This document shows, in pieces, positions 8,094-16,401 of a stretch of 64,000 bases of DNA. Source of the stretch: Methanohalophilus portucalensis. Its GTDB lineage: Archaea; Halobacteriota; Methanosarcinia; Methanosarcinales; Methanosarcinaceae. Made by a program: the position numbers and the translations under genes. Below the pieces are notes generated by a model. The model searched no databases. It was not told the DNA's origin and worked only from the letters and a program-made list of their open reading frames with translations. The DNA lies in assembly GCF_002761295.1 (NCBI RefSeq), contig NZ_CP017881.1:1797750-1861749 (forward strand), read 5' to 3'. Each line of letters opens with the position of its first letter. The first letter of the stretch is position 1.

Positions 8094-9575
8094 ATTGTAT
8101 TATTCGAAAATGTACGCTTTCTGGACACTACCCTGAGAGACGGTGAACAAACACCCGGTGTAGCACTGACTTGTGAAGAAAAACTCTGGATCGCCCGTAA
8201 ACTGGACGAAATGGGAGTACACATCATCGAAGCAGGCTCTGCTATCACCTCCGAAGGTGAGAGAAACGCTATAAGAGGAATCACTGCTGAAGGTCTTGAT
8301 TCTGAAATATGCAGTTATTGCCGTATAATGAAGCAGGATGTAGACTACGCCCTGGAATGCGATGTGGATTCCATCCATCTGGTCGCACCTGTATCAGATC
8401 TGCATATCAATGTGAAATTGAAAAAGGACAGGCAAGCAGTCAGGGAAATGTCAACCAGTGTAATTGAATACGCAAAAGATCATGGCCTGATTGTTGAATT
8501 CAGCGGGGAAGATGCATCCAGAGCAGATTTTGATTTCCTGAAGAGCCTCTACCAGGACGGAATCGATGCCGGAGCCGACAGGTTATGCTATTGTGATACT
8601 GTGGGAATGCTGGTTCCAGAGAAAACGGAAGCTATTTTCAGCGAACTTTCCAGCGAATGCAGTGTACCGGTAAGCATTCACTGCCATGATGATTTTGGAT
8701 TATCAGTATCCAATACTATAGCTGCCCTGAAAGCAGGGGCCGGGGAAGCCCATATGACCATAAATGGAATCGGTGAAAGGGCCGGGAATACCTCACTGGA
8801 AGAAGTCGTGATGATCCTGGAATGGCTTTATGATCACAGAACTGGTATAAAATCAGAAGAAATTTATAAAACATCTAGACTGGTCAGCCGCTTGACCGGC
8901 ATACCTGTGGCCATCAACAAATCGCTCGTGGGAGGCAATGCATTCACCCATGAAGCAGGCATTCATGTACACGGACTGCTGGCAGACACTTCTACATATG
9001 AGCCCCTGAAACCCGAAGTTCTAGGCAGGGAAAGAAAAATAGTTCTGGGCAAACACGCCGGCAAAAGCTCAGTAACCCTGGCATTGAAGGAACTAGGACT
9101 GGAAGTAGACGATTCCCAGCTCAATGAGATTCTCACCAGGGTCAAGGAAATAGGTGACCATGGAAAACATGTCACAGATTCCGATTTACAAACAATTGCT
9201 GACACCGTACTGAACATTTACAGGGAATCCCGGGTCAAACTCAAAGATTTCACCATAGTATCCGGTAACCAGGTTATGCCAACCGCATCAGTAAGGATAA
9301 CCGTGGATGGTGAGGAAGTTGTGGAAGCCGATATCGGGGATGGTCCCGTAGATGCAGTTGTAAAAGGAATCCGCAAGGCTGTATCAGGTATAGGGGATGT
9401 ACAGCTGGAAGAATACCACGTCGACGCGATAACCGGCGGTACTGATGCGCTGGTGGAAGTACGTGTTAAACTTTCAAAGGATGGAAAAATGGTTAGCTCC
9501 CGGGGTGCCCGTACAGATATAATCACAGCATCCGTTGAAGCTGTGATAAATGCGATAAACCAGCTAATGAATTGA
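8094..9575 (+). CDS. cimA: (R)-citramalate synthase / isopropylmalate-synthase family (start uncertain)
   Basis: A DRE-TIM acyltransferase of about 490 residues with the N-terminal motif [15 protein letters not shown], the HCHDDFG metal site, the NGIGERAGN motif and a C-terminal LeuA regulatory dimer domain (about 370-490). The stretch [14 protein letters not shown] and [12 protein letters not shown] resemble the characterised Methanocaldococcus CimA more than LeuA, from memory of that sequence. CimA condenses pyruvate and acetyl-CoA to citramalate, the threonine-independent route to isoleucine, which suits the ilvBNC genes downstream. The frame is closed by TGA at 8088-8090 and has no ATG, GTG or TTG before 8211, which lies inside the catalytic domain. 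Start may be ATT (8094), GTA (8097) or TTA (8100) after GTGAGG. Confidence 0.82.
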   Translation: MVLFENVRFLDTTLRDGEQTPGVALTCEEKLWIARKLDEMGVHIIEAGSAITSEGERNAIRGITAEGLDSEICSYCRIMKQDVDYALECDVDSIHLVAPVSDLHINVKLKKDRQAVREMSTSVIEYAKDHGLIVEFSGEDASRADFDFLKSLYQDGIDAGADRLCYCDTVGMLVPEKTEAIFSELSSECSVPVSIHCHDDFGLSVSNTIAALKAGAGEAHMTINGIGERAGNTSLEEVVMILEWLYDHRTGIKSEEIYKTSRLVSRLTGIPVAINKSLVGGNAFTHEAGIHVHGLLADTSTYEPLKPEVLGRERKIVLGKHAGKSSVTLALKELGLEVDDSQLNEILTRVKEIGDHGKHVTDSDLQTIADTVLNIYRESRVKLKDFTIVSGNQVMPTASVRITVDGEEVVEADIGDGPVDAVVKGIRKAVSGIGDVQLEEYHVDAITGGTDALVEVRVKLSKDGKMVSSRGARTDIITASVEAVINAINQLMN

Positions 9576-9609
9576 AGTTAGAAGCAAGAGAAGAAAACGA
9601 AGGGATATA

Positions 9610-11310
9610 ATGAGTGAAAATAACAACAAGATGACAGGTGCACGCGCAATCATCGAGTGCCTCTATGAAGAAAATGTGGAGGTTATCTTCGGCTATCCCG
9701 GTGGTGTCCTTCTTCACATATATGATGAGATATACAAATCCGATCTCAGACACATTCTTGTCAGGCATGAACAGGCAGCAGCCCATGCCGCAGAAGGATA
9801 CGCAAGGGCAACCGGCAAGGTTGGTGTATGTCTTGCAACCTCCGGACCCGGAGCCACCAACCTTGTAACCGGTATTGCAAATGCCTACATGGATTCTATA
9901 CCAATGGTCGCACTTACAGGACAGGTTCCCAGTTCAATGATAGGTAACGATGCGTTCCAGGAAGCCAATATAACCGGCATCACAATGCCAATCACCAAGC
10001 ACAATTATCTTGTGCAGGATGCAAAGGATCTGCCCCGTATAATCAAGGAGGCTTTCCACATTGCATCCACAGGAAGGCCCGGACCCGTCTTGATCGATCT
10101 ACCCAAGGACATCACAACCGAGGAAATCGAATTTTCCTATCCGGATAAAGTGGATCTTAAAGGCTATAAACCAACCTACAAGGGAAATCTCCAGCAGGTA
10201 AAGCGGGCTGCATCTGCAATTGAAAAAGCCCATCAGCCTTTGATATATGCAGGCGGTGGAATACTGGGGTCCAATGCCAGTGAAGAACTACTGCAATTCG
10301 CCGAACATATACAGACTCCCGTTACCACTACCCTTACTGGAATAGGAGGGTTCCCGACCCAACATCCCCTATACGTAGGAATGCCCGGCATGCACGGAAC
10401 TAAATATGCCAACTACGCCATACAGGAATGTGACCTTCTCATAGCAGTCGGTGCCAGATTTGACGACCGTGTTACGGGGAAACTTGCGTCCTTTGCACCC
10501 AACGCAAAGATCCTGCATATTGACATCGATCCTGCTGAGATTTCCAAGAACATAAAGGTGGATATACCGATTGTTGGGGATGCAAAGAACATCCTTGCTT
10601 CTCTTTATAAATATGTAAAGCCTGTTGAGAAAGAAAACAGGAAAGAGTGGCTTGACAGAATTGAGGGCTGGAAAAAATCCTATCCCCTGCACTATGTTGG
10701 TGAACAGGACGGGCTCAAACCCCAGTACATTATTGAACAGATCTATGAAGCATGCAAAGATGCTATCATAGTTACTGAAGTCGGCCAGCACCAGATGTGG
10801 GCAGCCCAGTATTACAAATTTAGCCAACCTCGCAGTTTCATCACATCCGGGGGACTTGGGACAATGGGATACGGCTATCCTGCGTCAATCGGTGCCAAGG
10901 TCGGAAAGCCGGACAGGGTTGTTTTCAATATTGCAGGTGATGGTTCGTTCCAGATGAATTCACAGGAAATCGCAACTGCTGTCCAGAATGACATTCCGGT
11001 GATCGTAGCAATAATGAATAACGGTTATCTGGGAATGGTCAGGCAGTGGCAGGAATTATTCTTTGAAAAGCGTTATTCACATACCTGCATCCGGGACAGT
11101 GTTGATTTCGTGAAACTGGCCGAAGCTTATGGTGCGGTTGGTATCAGGGTCGAGAAAACTTCAGAGGTCAAACCGGCTCTTGAAAAAGCGATGGGTTCCG
11201 GTAAACCGGTAATTATAGACTTTATTGTAGAATGTGAAGAGAACGTATCGCCAATGGTGCCTGCAGGTGCACCCATCAATGAAATACTTGACCTGGAGAG
11301 GAAAGAATGA
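9610..11310 (+). CDS. ilvB: Acetolactate synthase, large (catalytic) subunit
   Basis: A 566-residue thiamine-diphosphate enzyme. E54 in [16 protein letters not shown] is the cofactor-activating glutamate, [11 protein letters not shown] follows, and the ThDP motif GDGS through NN spans about 443-470. It makes acetolactate or acetohydroxybutyrate for valine, leucine and isoleucine. Its stop overlaps the start of ilvN by 4 bases (ATGA), so subunit synthesis is probably coupled. It sits 34 bases after cimA. Confidence 0.97.
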   Translation: MSENNNKMTGARAIIECLYEENVEVIFGYPGGVLLHIYDEIYKSDLRHILVRHEQAAAHAAEGYARATGKVGVCLATSGPGATNLVTGIANAYMDSIPMVALTGQVPSSMIGNDAFQEANITGITMPITKHNYLVQDAKDLPRIIKEAFHIASTGRPGPVLIDLPKDITTEEIEFSYPDKVDLKGYKPTYKGNLQQVKRAASAIEKAHQPLIYAGGGILGSNASEELLQFAEHIQTPVTTTLTGIGGFPTQHPLYVGMPGMHGTKYANYAIQECDLLIAVGARFDDRVTGKLASFAPNAKILHIDIDPAEISKNIKVDIPIVGDAKNILASLYKYVKPVEKENRKEWLDRIEGWKKSYPLHYVGEQDGLKPQYIIEQIYEACKDAIIVTEVGQHQMWAAQYYKFSQPRSFITSGGLGTMGYGYPASIGAKVGKPDRVVFNIAGDGSFQMNSQEIATAVQNDIPVIVAIMNNGYLGMVRQWQELFFEKRYSHTCIRDSVDFVKLAEAYGAVGIRVEKTSEVKPALEKAMGSGKPVIIDFIVECEENVSPMVPAGAPINEILDLERKE

Positions 11311-11792
11311 GACACACACTTGCAGTTCTGGTAGAGAACAAGTTCGGAGTGCTGTCAAGGGTGGCAGGGCTCTTTGCAAGACGCGGTTATAATATCGATA
11401 GTCTTGCAGTAGGAGTTACCGAAGATCCTAATGTCTCCAGAATGACCCTGGTGGTCCGCGGAGATGATCATGTCGTAGAACAGGTTAGCAAACAACTGAA
11501 TAAGCTGATCGATGTGATTCGTGTTACAGATCTTGGTGCTGACGAATCCGTGGAAAGGGAACTGGCTCTTATCAAGGTTAAGTCCGATAAGGATACAAGA
11601 GCCGAAATTATCCAGATAGTTGATATCTTCCGGGCACGTATTGTTGACGTAGCGTCAAAATCCATTACCATTGAAGTTACCGGTGATGAAGAAAAAATTG
11701 CCGCTATTGAGAAACTTCTCAAACCCTTCGGAATCAAGGAACTTGTCCGTACAGGAAGAATTGCCCTAACAAGGGGCTCAAAAAGTTCATAA
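11307..11792 (+). CDS. ilvN: Acetolactate synthase, small (regulatory) subunit
   Basis: A 161-residue protein with an N-terminal ACT domain ([18 protein letters not shown], residues 3-75) and the usual C-terminal ALS small-subunit domain (about 85-158). It binds IlvB and confers branched-chain amino acid feedback. The start overlaps the ilvB stop as ATGA. Confidence 0.97.
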   Translation: MRHTLAVLVENKFGVLSRVAGLFARRGYNIDSLAVGVTEDPNVSRMTLVVRGDDHVVEQVSKQLNKLIDVIRVTDLGADESVERELALIKVKSDKDTRAEIIQIVDIFRARIVDVASKSITIEVTGDEEKIAAIEKLLKPFGIKELVRTGRIALTRGSKSS

Positions 11793-11821
11793 TTATAATA
11801 TTTAACAGGAGATTGAAATAA

Positions 11822-12829
11822 ATGGTAGACCTATATTACGATGAAGATGCTGATTTTTCAGTGATGGATAACAAGAAGATTGCAGTTATCGGTTATGGCA
11901 GCCAGGGACACGCTCAGGCACAGAACCTTCATGACTCCGGTCTTGATGTAGTGATCGGCCTGAGGGTTGGTAGCAAACGCTGGAATCAGGCAGAAGAAGA
12001 TGGCCTGAAGGTCATGTCTGTTGAAGATGCTGCAAGGGAAGCCGACATCATCCAGATTCTCATGCCCGATGAAGTACAGGCTGATGTATACAGGGATAAA
12101 ATCGAGCCGGGACTTGAAGGAGGTAATGCACTTGTCTTTTCCCATGGATTCAACATCCACTACAACCAGATCGTGCCCCCTGCAGATGTTGATGTCTACA
12201 TGGTTGCTCCAAAGAGTCCGGGACATTTAGTCAGGAGGACCTACATGGACAATGCCGGTGTGCCCGGTCTGATAGCTATCTACCAGGATGCTACAGGCAA
12301 TGCAAAGAAACTGGCCCTTGCCCATGCCCGGGGTGTGGGATGTACCCGTGCGGGTGTCATTGAAACAACTTTCCGCGAGGAAACCGAGACCGATCTTTTC
12401 GGTGAACAGGTAGACCTCTGTGGGGGTGTGGCTTCCCTGATCAAGAATTCCTTTGAGGTTCTTGTCGAGGCAGGTTACAAACCGGAAATGGCCTATTTTG
12501 AGACACTGCACGAAGTCAAACTTATCGTAGACCTCATCCACGAGGGCGGACTGGAAAAAATGTGGTACTCTGTCTCCAACACAGCAGAATACGGTGGAAT
12601 GACAGTGGGACCCAAAGTCATCAACGATGAATCCAGACTGGCAATGTATGAAGCCCTGGAGCGCATCCAGAATGGTGAATTTGCAAAAGATTTCGTACTG
12701 GAAAATAAGGCCAACAATCCTGTCCTCAAAGCAATGGAACGGCAGGACAGGGAACACCCGGTTGAAGAGGTAGGCAGGAAACTGCGTGCCATGATGCCCT
12801 GGCTCAACAGTGAACTCAACGAAAAATAA
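11822..12829 (+). CDS. ilvC: Ketol-acid reductoisomerase (class I)
   Basis: A 335-residue class I enzyme. The Rossmann [11 protein letters not shown] (24-34) binds NADPH, and DLFGEQ near 191 supplies metal-binding acidic residues in the knotted C-terminal domain. It isomerises and reduces acetolactate to dihydroxyisovalerate, the next step after IlvBN. An AGGAG site precedes the ATG. T-rich sequence (12830-12860) after the stop probably ends the operon. IlvD and IlvE are not in the window. Confidence 0.97.
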   Translation: MVDLYYDEDADFSVMDNKKIAVIGYGSQGHAQAQNLHDSGLDVVIGLRVGSKRWNQAEEDGLKVMSVEDAAREADIIQILMPDEVQADVYRDKIEPGLEGGNALVFSHGFNIHYNQIVPPADVDVYMVAPKSPGHLVRRTYMDNAGVPGLIAIYQDATGNAKKLALAHARGVGCTRAGVIETTFREETETDLFGEQVDLCGGVASLIKNSFEVLVEAGYKPEMAYFETLHEVKLIVDLIHEGGLEKMWYSVSNTAEYGGMTVGPKVINDESRLAMYEALERIQNGEFAKDFVLENKANNPVLKAMERQDREHPVEEVGRKLRAMMPWLNSELNEK

Positions 12830-12870
12830 TCTATTTTCTCTCTTTTTCTTTTCCTTTTTTGGAGGAAAAC

Positions 12871-13389
12871 ATGAACACGTTAGATAATATCTACAACCGC
12901 AGAAGTGTACGCCGTTTTACGGAAAAGGATGTGGATGATGAGGCCATCACAACTTTGTTAGAATGTGCTCGCTGGGCTCCTTCAGGACTCAATAACCAGC
13001 CCTGGAAATTTGTGGTGATTCGCAGTGAAGATACTATCGAGCAACTAGCCGGTTGTACCCATTACAGTGATACTGTGAAAGGGGCAAAAGTGCTTGTTAC
13101 TTTCTATTTTGATAAGGAAAGCGGATACAATCGTACAAAGGACATCCAGTCCATAGGTGCTTCGATAGAGAACATGCTCCTTGCATGCAATGAACTTGGC
13201 CTGGGTGCTGTCTGGCTGGGAGAAATACTCAATCAGGAAGAGAAAGTGAACTCAATTCTCAAAGCACCGGCAGATATGGAACTTATGGCTGTCATTGCAA
13301 TAGGCCATCCGACAGATGAAGAAAGGTCATCCACAAGGAAATCCCTGGCAGAAATTACATACAGGGATAATTTTGAGAATGAATGGTGA
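12871..13389 (+). CDS. Nitroreductase-family flavoprotein
   Basis: A 172-residue FMN-dependent nitroreductase-fold protein: RRSVRRFTEKDV at the N-terminus (phosphate/FMN contact), ARWAPSGLNNQPWKFVV (about 35-51), and the LGLGAVWLGEI helix (about 113-123). Length is typical. The physiological substrate is unknown; members reduce nitro compounds, quinones or flavins. The start is set at ATG 12871 because GGAGG ends 5 bases before it; an in-frame TTG 12 bases upstream overlaps that site. Confidence 0.88.
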   Translation: MNTLDNIYNRRSVRRFTEKDVDDEAITTLLECARWAPSGLNNQPWKFVVIRSEDTIEQLAGCTHYSDTVKGAKVLVTFYFDKESGYNRTKDIQSIGASIENMLLACNELGLGAVWLGEILNQEEKVNSILKAPADMELMAVIAIGHPTDEERSSTRKSLAEITYRDNFENEW

Positions 13390-13392
13390 TTC

Positions 13393-13836
13393 TCAGGAAT
13401 CATCATTTTCACTCAATGCTTTTGGTTTTTGCCCGATATCCTCGATTGCTGATTTTATTTCATTTACAGGACAGGTCAACCTGTGGAAAAGATGGGATTG
13501 ACAGGAACAATCCGAACAACCGAATTTCGACACATAGTTACCCTGCAGGTTGTCAGCAATGCCACATTCGATATGTCTGCCAGAACAGGTGTAAACAACA
13601 TCCACAAATTTAAAATCCGGATGTACAAGTAAATAATCAATATGCCACCTGGGTTTTTTGTCCTTTTGACGGGCAAACTTTTGGTGGCGATGCATACGTT
13701 TGAGTCCCCCGGGACCCAGGGCAGACCCCACATAAATATAATAGCCTGCCTCAAATACGATGGATTTGAGACTGCCCACATTAACCGTACAACCATCCGT
13801 TTTCAGTATAAGACAGTAGGTCCCTTTGGGACACAT
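13393..13836 (-). CDS. GIY-YIG/DUF123 family protein (Uri-type nuclease domain)
   Basis: A 147-residue protein of the COG1833 group. The degenerate GIY-YIG core is seen as GYYIYVGSALGPGG (about 31-44) followed by R and H residues (GLKRMHRHQK), KPRWHIDYLL, and three or four C-terminal cysteines (CGIADNL, CSDCSC). In archaea this domain appears alone or fused to endonuclease III and is taken as DNA repair related. It starts 9 bases after the topA stop, so the two are co-transcribed. Confidence 0.85.
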   Translation of the reverse strand: MCPKGTYCLILKTDGCTVNVGSLKSIVFEAGYYIYVGSALGPGGLKRMHRHQKFARQKDKKPRWHIDYLLVHPDFKFVDVVYTCSGRHIECGIADNLQGNYVSKFGCSDCSCQSHLFHRLTCPVNEIKSAIEDIGQKPKALSENDDS

Positions 13837-13845
13837 AATATAACC

Positions 13846-16176
13846 TCAGAGCAGATTATTGAATTTTTTATTGCATTTGCGGTTAATGCAATAATGTTTG
13901 GCATCCTTTTTGGGTTCCTTTACCCTGACTATTTTCCACCCACATTCTTCACAGGTCTCCTTGCGCAGTGTAACACGACCCTTTTGGGGGTATGAACACG
14001 TAAAACCACAACGTCTTGCACATCCCAGGAATTTCGAATCTTTGGTCTCAATCAATATCATATCAGAGCCACAGGAAGGACATTTTCCCATCACAGTAGG
14101 CGGGAAGCATAATTTTTGCTTTTCACAATTAAAGCATGGACCTACTCCAACACTCCAGTAATATTTTCCACCACCGACCTTGAGTACGGCAAATCCGCCC
14201 ATTTTGCACTCCCGGGAGCGCATTACATCTAGGGAACCTTTTCGGGGGAGAGGATACGTGTTGCGACAATCCGGATAGCCGCTGCAACCTACAAAACGAC
14301 CCTTATCAGTACGTATAATGCTCAGCGTCCTGCCACATTTATCGCATTTGCCAATGTGATTATTCTTATCTTCAGCCAGTTTTTCATCCTTTATAGAACC
14401 TGCAATACGCAGCACAATATCGCCTTTACCGGACTTGAGCCGGGTATACATTTTCTGTATAAGGACGGTACCTTCACTTATGGCCTCGTCAAAGGATTTC
14501 TTTCCCTTTTCAACATCCTCTATCAACCCTTCAATTTTTGCCCTGATTTCAGGTTGTATCAATATAGGTACTGAAACCCCCAGTGCATCCATGAGATTAA
14601 AACCGGTATCCAGCATAGAAATGGTCTTGCCTTTGATCTCAAAATAGCCTCTTTTCTTGTTTGTTTCGATGTGTGAAGGGGCTGTTGCCTTGGTTCCGAT
14701 ACCATGCTTATCCATGAGGGTCAGAAGTTCGGCTTCAGTTAGGCGTTTGGGAGGTGTTGTCTGGGATTTGGTGTTTGTGAGTTTTTTTACAGCCACCTTG
14801 TCCCCTTCTTGTACATGAGGAAGAAGGTTTTCTTTTGATATCTCAAACGGATAGACCTGTTTCCATCCTTCAGATTTCATAACCGAACCTTTACAATCAA
14901 AAGGTTCATCCTTCACATGTACTTCCATGTGAGTTTTTTCGAAAAGGGCAGGATCCATTAGATTGGCAAGAAAATGACGTACAATCAGGTCATATACTTT
15001 CCAGGAATTATCCAGTTTAACTGCATTTTTGATCTGTTTTTCGGAAACTGCTTTTATAGGATGGATAGGCGGGTGGTCATGGCCGTCCTTTTTCCCATTA
15101 CGGGGAGATACTGTCGTTTTGAGTAAATTTTCTGCAAAGGAAGCATATTCACCTATCCTGAGAAGGTTTTTAAGCATGGATTTAAAGTCATGGTCCTCAG
15201 GATAGAGGTTTGTTTCTGTCCTGGGATAACTGATAAAACCGGCCAGGTAAAGCTGCTCTGCTATTTCCAGGGCTTTTTCCGGACTGATATCCAGGAATTT
15301 GGAAGCCCTTTTGAGGAATTCATTCGTATTTAGAGGATAAGGAGGATTGATCTGTTTTTCTTTGATATTGAGGCGAAACACGGTGGCTTCTCTTATACCC
15401 TGAAGTTTTTCATATATCTGTTTTGCAAGTTCAACATCCCGAATGTTGCCTTTACGGTGCACACCCTCAAATTCACTGGATCCTGCCTGGAAAACCGCCT
15501 CTATCTTCCAGAAATCCTCGGGTTGAAAATCACGGATGGTTTTTTCCCTTTCATATACAAAACCGCAGGTTGGAGTCTGGCAGGGACCAATTGACAGGAT
15601 GTTTTTGGTGTATGCCTTCTCCCTGACAGCAAGGGTCATAAACCGGGTGAAAGCCGCACCCATTCTCAGGTCAAGTATCTGACGGGTATCCGCTGACAGG
15701 GCCAGATTGGTATCCGGCTCTACAAGATTATTAAAAGCCTTTTGGACCTCATTTGCAGACAGGGAAGAAAACCTGGCCCTTTTTACAGGAACTTGTTTGA
15801 CCTGCAGAGCAATATCACGTGCCTCAAAACCGATATTCTCTCCTTCCCGGTCATAGTCACAGGCAAGTACAATGGAATCTGCTTGTTTTGCAAGTTGCCT
15901 GACAGCCCGTTCATAATTTTTCTTGGTGATGTTTTTGATAGGATCGGCTGTCAGAAGGACCGTAGGGTCAATTGCCTTCCAGTCCCGGTAAGCCGGATCA
16001 AAATCATAGGATGTAATGTGCCCGGCAAGACCAATGATCTTGTATTCATCTCCTTTAGCCACAAAGGAATACACCGGCAAGTCAGCCACATGCTCTCTTG
16101 TACTATTTCCTCCGCTCAAAATAGTCGCAAGTTTGGCTGCAGCCTTGTTTTTTTCAGCAAATACAACAATAGTCAT
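13846..16176 (-). CDS. topA: DNA topoisomerase I (type IA)
   Basis: A 776-residue type IA topoisomerase. The Toprim domain carries E8 and the D107-D109-E111 triad (CDYDREGE); the catalytic tyrosine is Y317 in FISYPRTET. The C-terminal third has three cysteine-rich zinc ribbons (from about 612, 680 and 745) typical of archaeal TopA. It relaxes negative supercoils by a 5'-phosphotyrosine intermediate. No Shine-Dalgarno match is visible before the ATG; instead a GGCAAC/GTTGCC dyad lies a few bases upstream, so the mRNA may be short-leadered. Confidence 0.96.
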   Translation of the reverse strand: MTIVVFAEKNKAAAKLATILSGGNSTREHVADLPVYSFVAKGDEYKIIGLAGHITSYDFDPAYRDWKAIDPTVLLTADPIKNITKKNYERAVRQLAKQADSIVLACDYDREGENIGFEARDIALQVKQVPVKRARFSSLSANEVQKAFNNLVEPDTNLALSADTRQILDLRMGAAFTRFMTLAVREKAYTKNILSIGPCQTPTCGFVYEREKTIRDFQPEDFWKIEAVFQAGSSEFEGVHRKGNIRDVELAKQIYEKLQGIREATVFRLNIKEKQINPPYPLNTNEFLKRASKFLDISPEKALEIAEQLYLAGFISYPRTETNLYPEDHDFKSMLKNLLRIGEYASFAENLLKTTVSPRNGKKDGHDHPPIHPIKAVSEKQIKNAVKLDNSWKVYDLIVRHFLANLMDPALFEKTHMEVHVKDEPFDCKGSVMKSEGWKQVYPFEISKENLLPHVQEGDKVAVKKLTNTKSQTTPPKRLTEAELLTLMDKHGIGTKATAPSHIETNKKRGYFEIKGKTISMLDTGFNLMDALGVSVPILIQPEIRAKIEGLIEDVEKGKKSFDEAISEGTVLIQKMYTRLKSGKGDIVLRIAGSIKDEKLAEDKNNHIGKCDKCGRTLSIIRTDKGRFVGCSGYPDCRNTYPLPRKGSLDVMRSRECKMGGFAVLKVGGGKYYWSVGVGPCFNCEKQKLCFPPTVMGKCPSCGSDMILIETKDSKFLGCARRCGFTCSYPQKGRVTLRKETCEECGWKIVRVKEPKKDAKHYCINRKCNKKFNNLL

Positions 16177-16182
16177 ATACAG

Positions 16183-16199
16183 GGCAACTAGATGTTGCC
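16183..16199. promoter_or_regulatory. Small dyad immediately upstream of topA
   Basis: GGCAAC and GTTGCC separated by TAGAT, centred 15 bases before the topA start codon. It could be an operator or a 5'-UTR hairpin. Only one example exists in the window. Confidence 0.3.
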
Positions 16200-16321
16200 A
16201 TGATTACATAAAGGTAGCTGGAAACGTTTCTTTTAGTGTTTAGAAAGACAAAATAATAATATATACCTATAGATAGACAAATATAACCAAAAATTGAAAT
16301 CAGTGCAAATTTTTTGTATAT

Positions 16322-16350
16322 ACATAACTTAACCAAAAATATAGTTATGT
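16322..16350. promoter_or_regulatory. Dyad in the promoter region of the PAS histidine kinase
   Basis: ACATAACT and AGTTATGT form perfect 8-bp arms 13 bases apart, directly before the TATA-like TAAAATATTATATG. This geometry suits a homodimeric regulator bound just upstream of TBP. The 225-base spacer has no gene. Confidence 0.45.
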
Positions 16351-16401
16351 AAAATATTATATGCCTACAAATAGTTATTCTTACACCGGAGAGTGCTTTT
16401 A

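Noticed and set aside
8048..8149. Upstream frame overlapping the start of cimA (possible leader peptide or frameshifted N-terminus)
   Set aside because: The peptide shows no resemblance to the CimA N-terminus and no run of regulatory branched-chain codons; the intact motif lies in the cimA frame itself.
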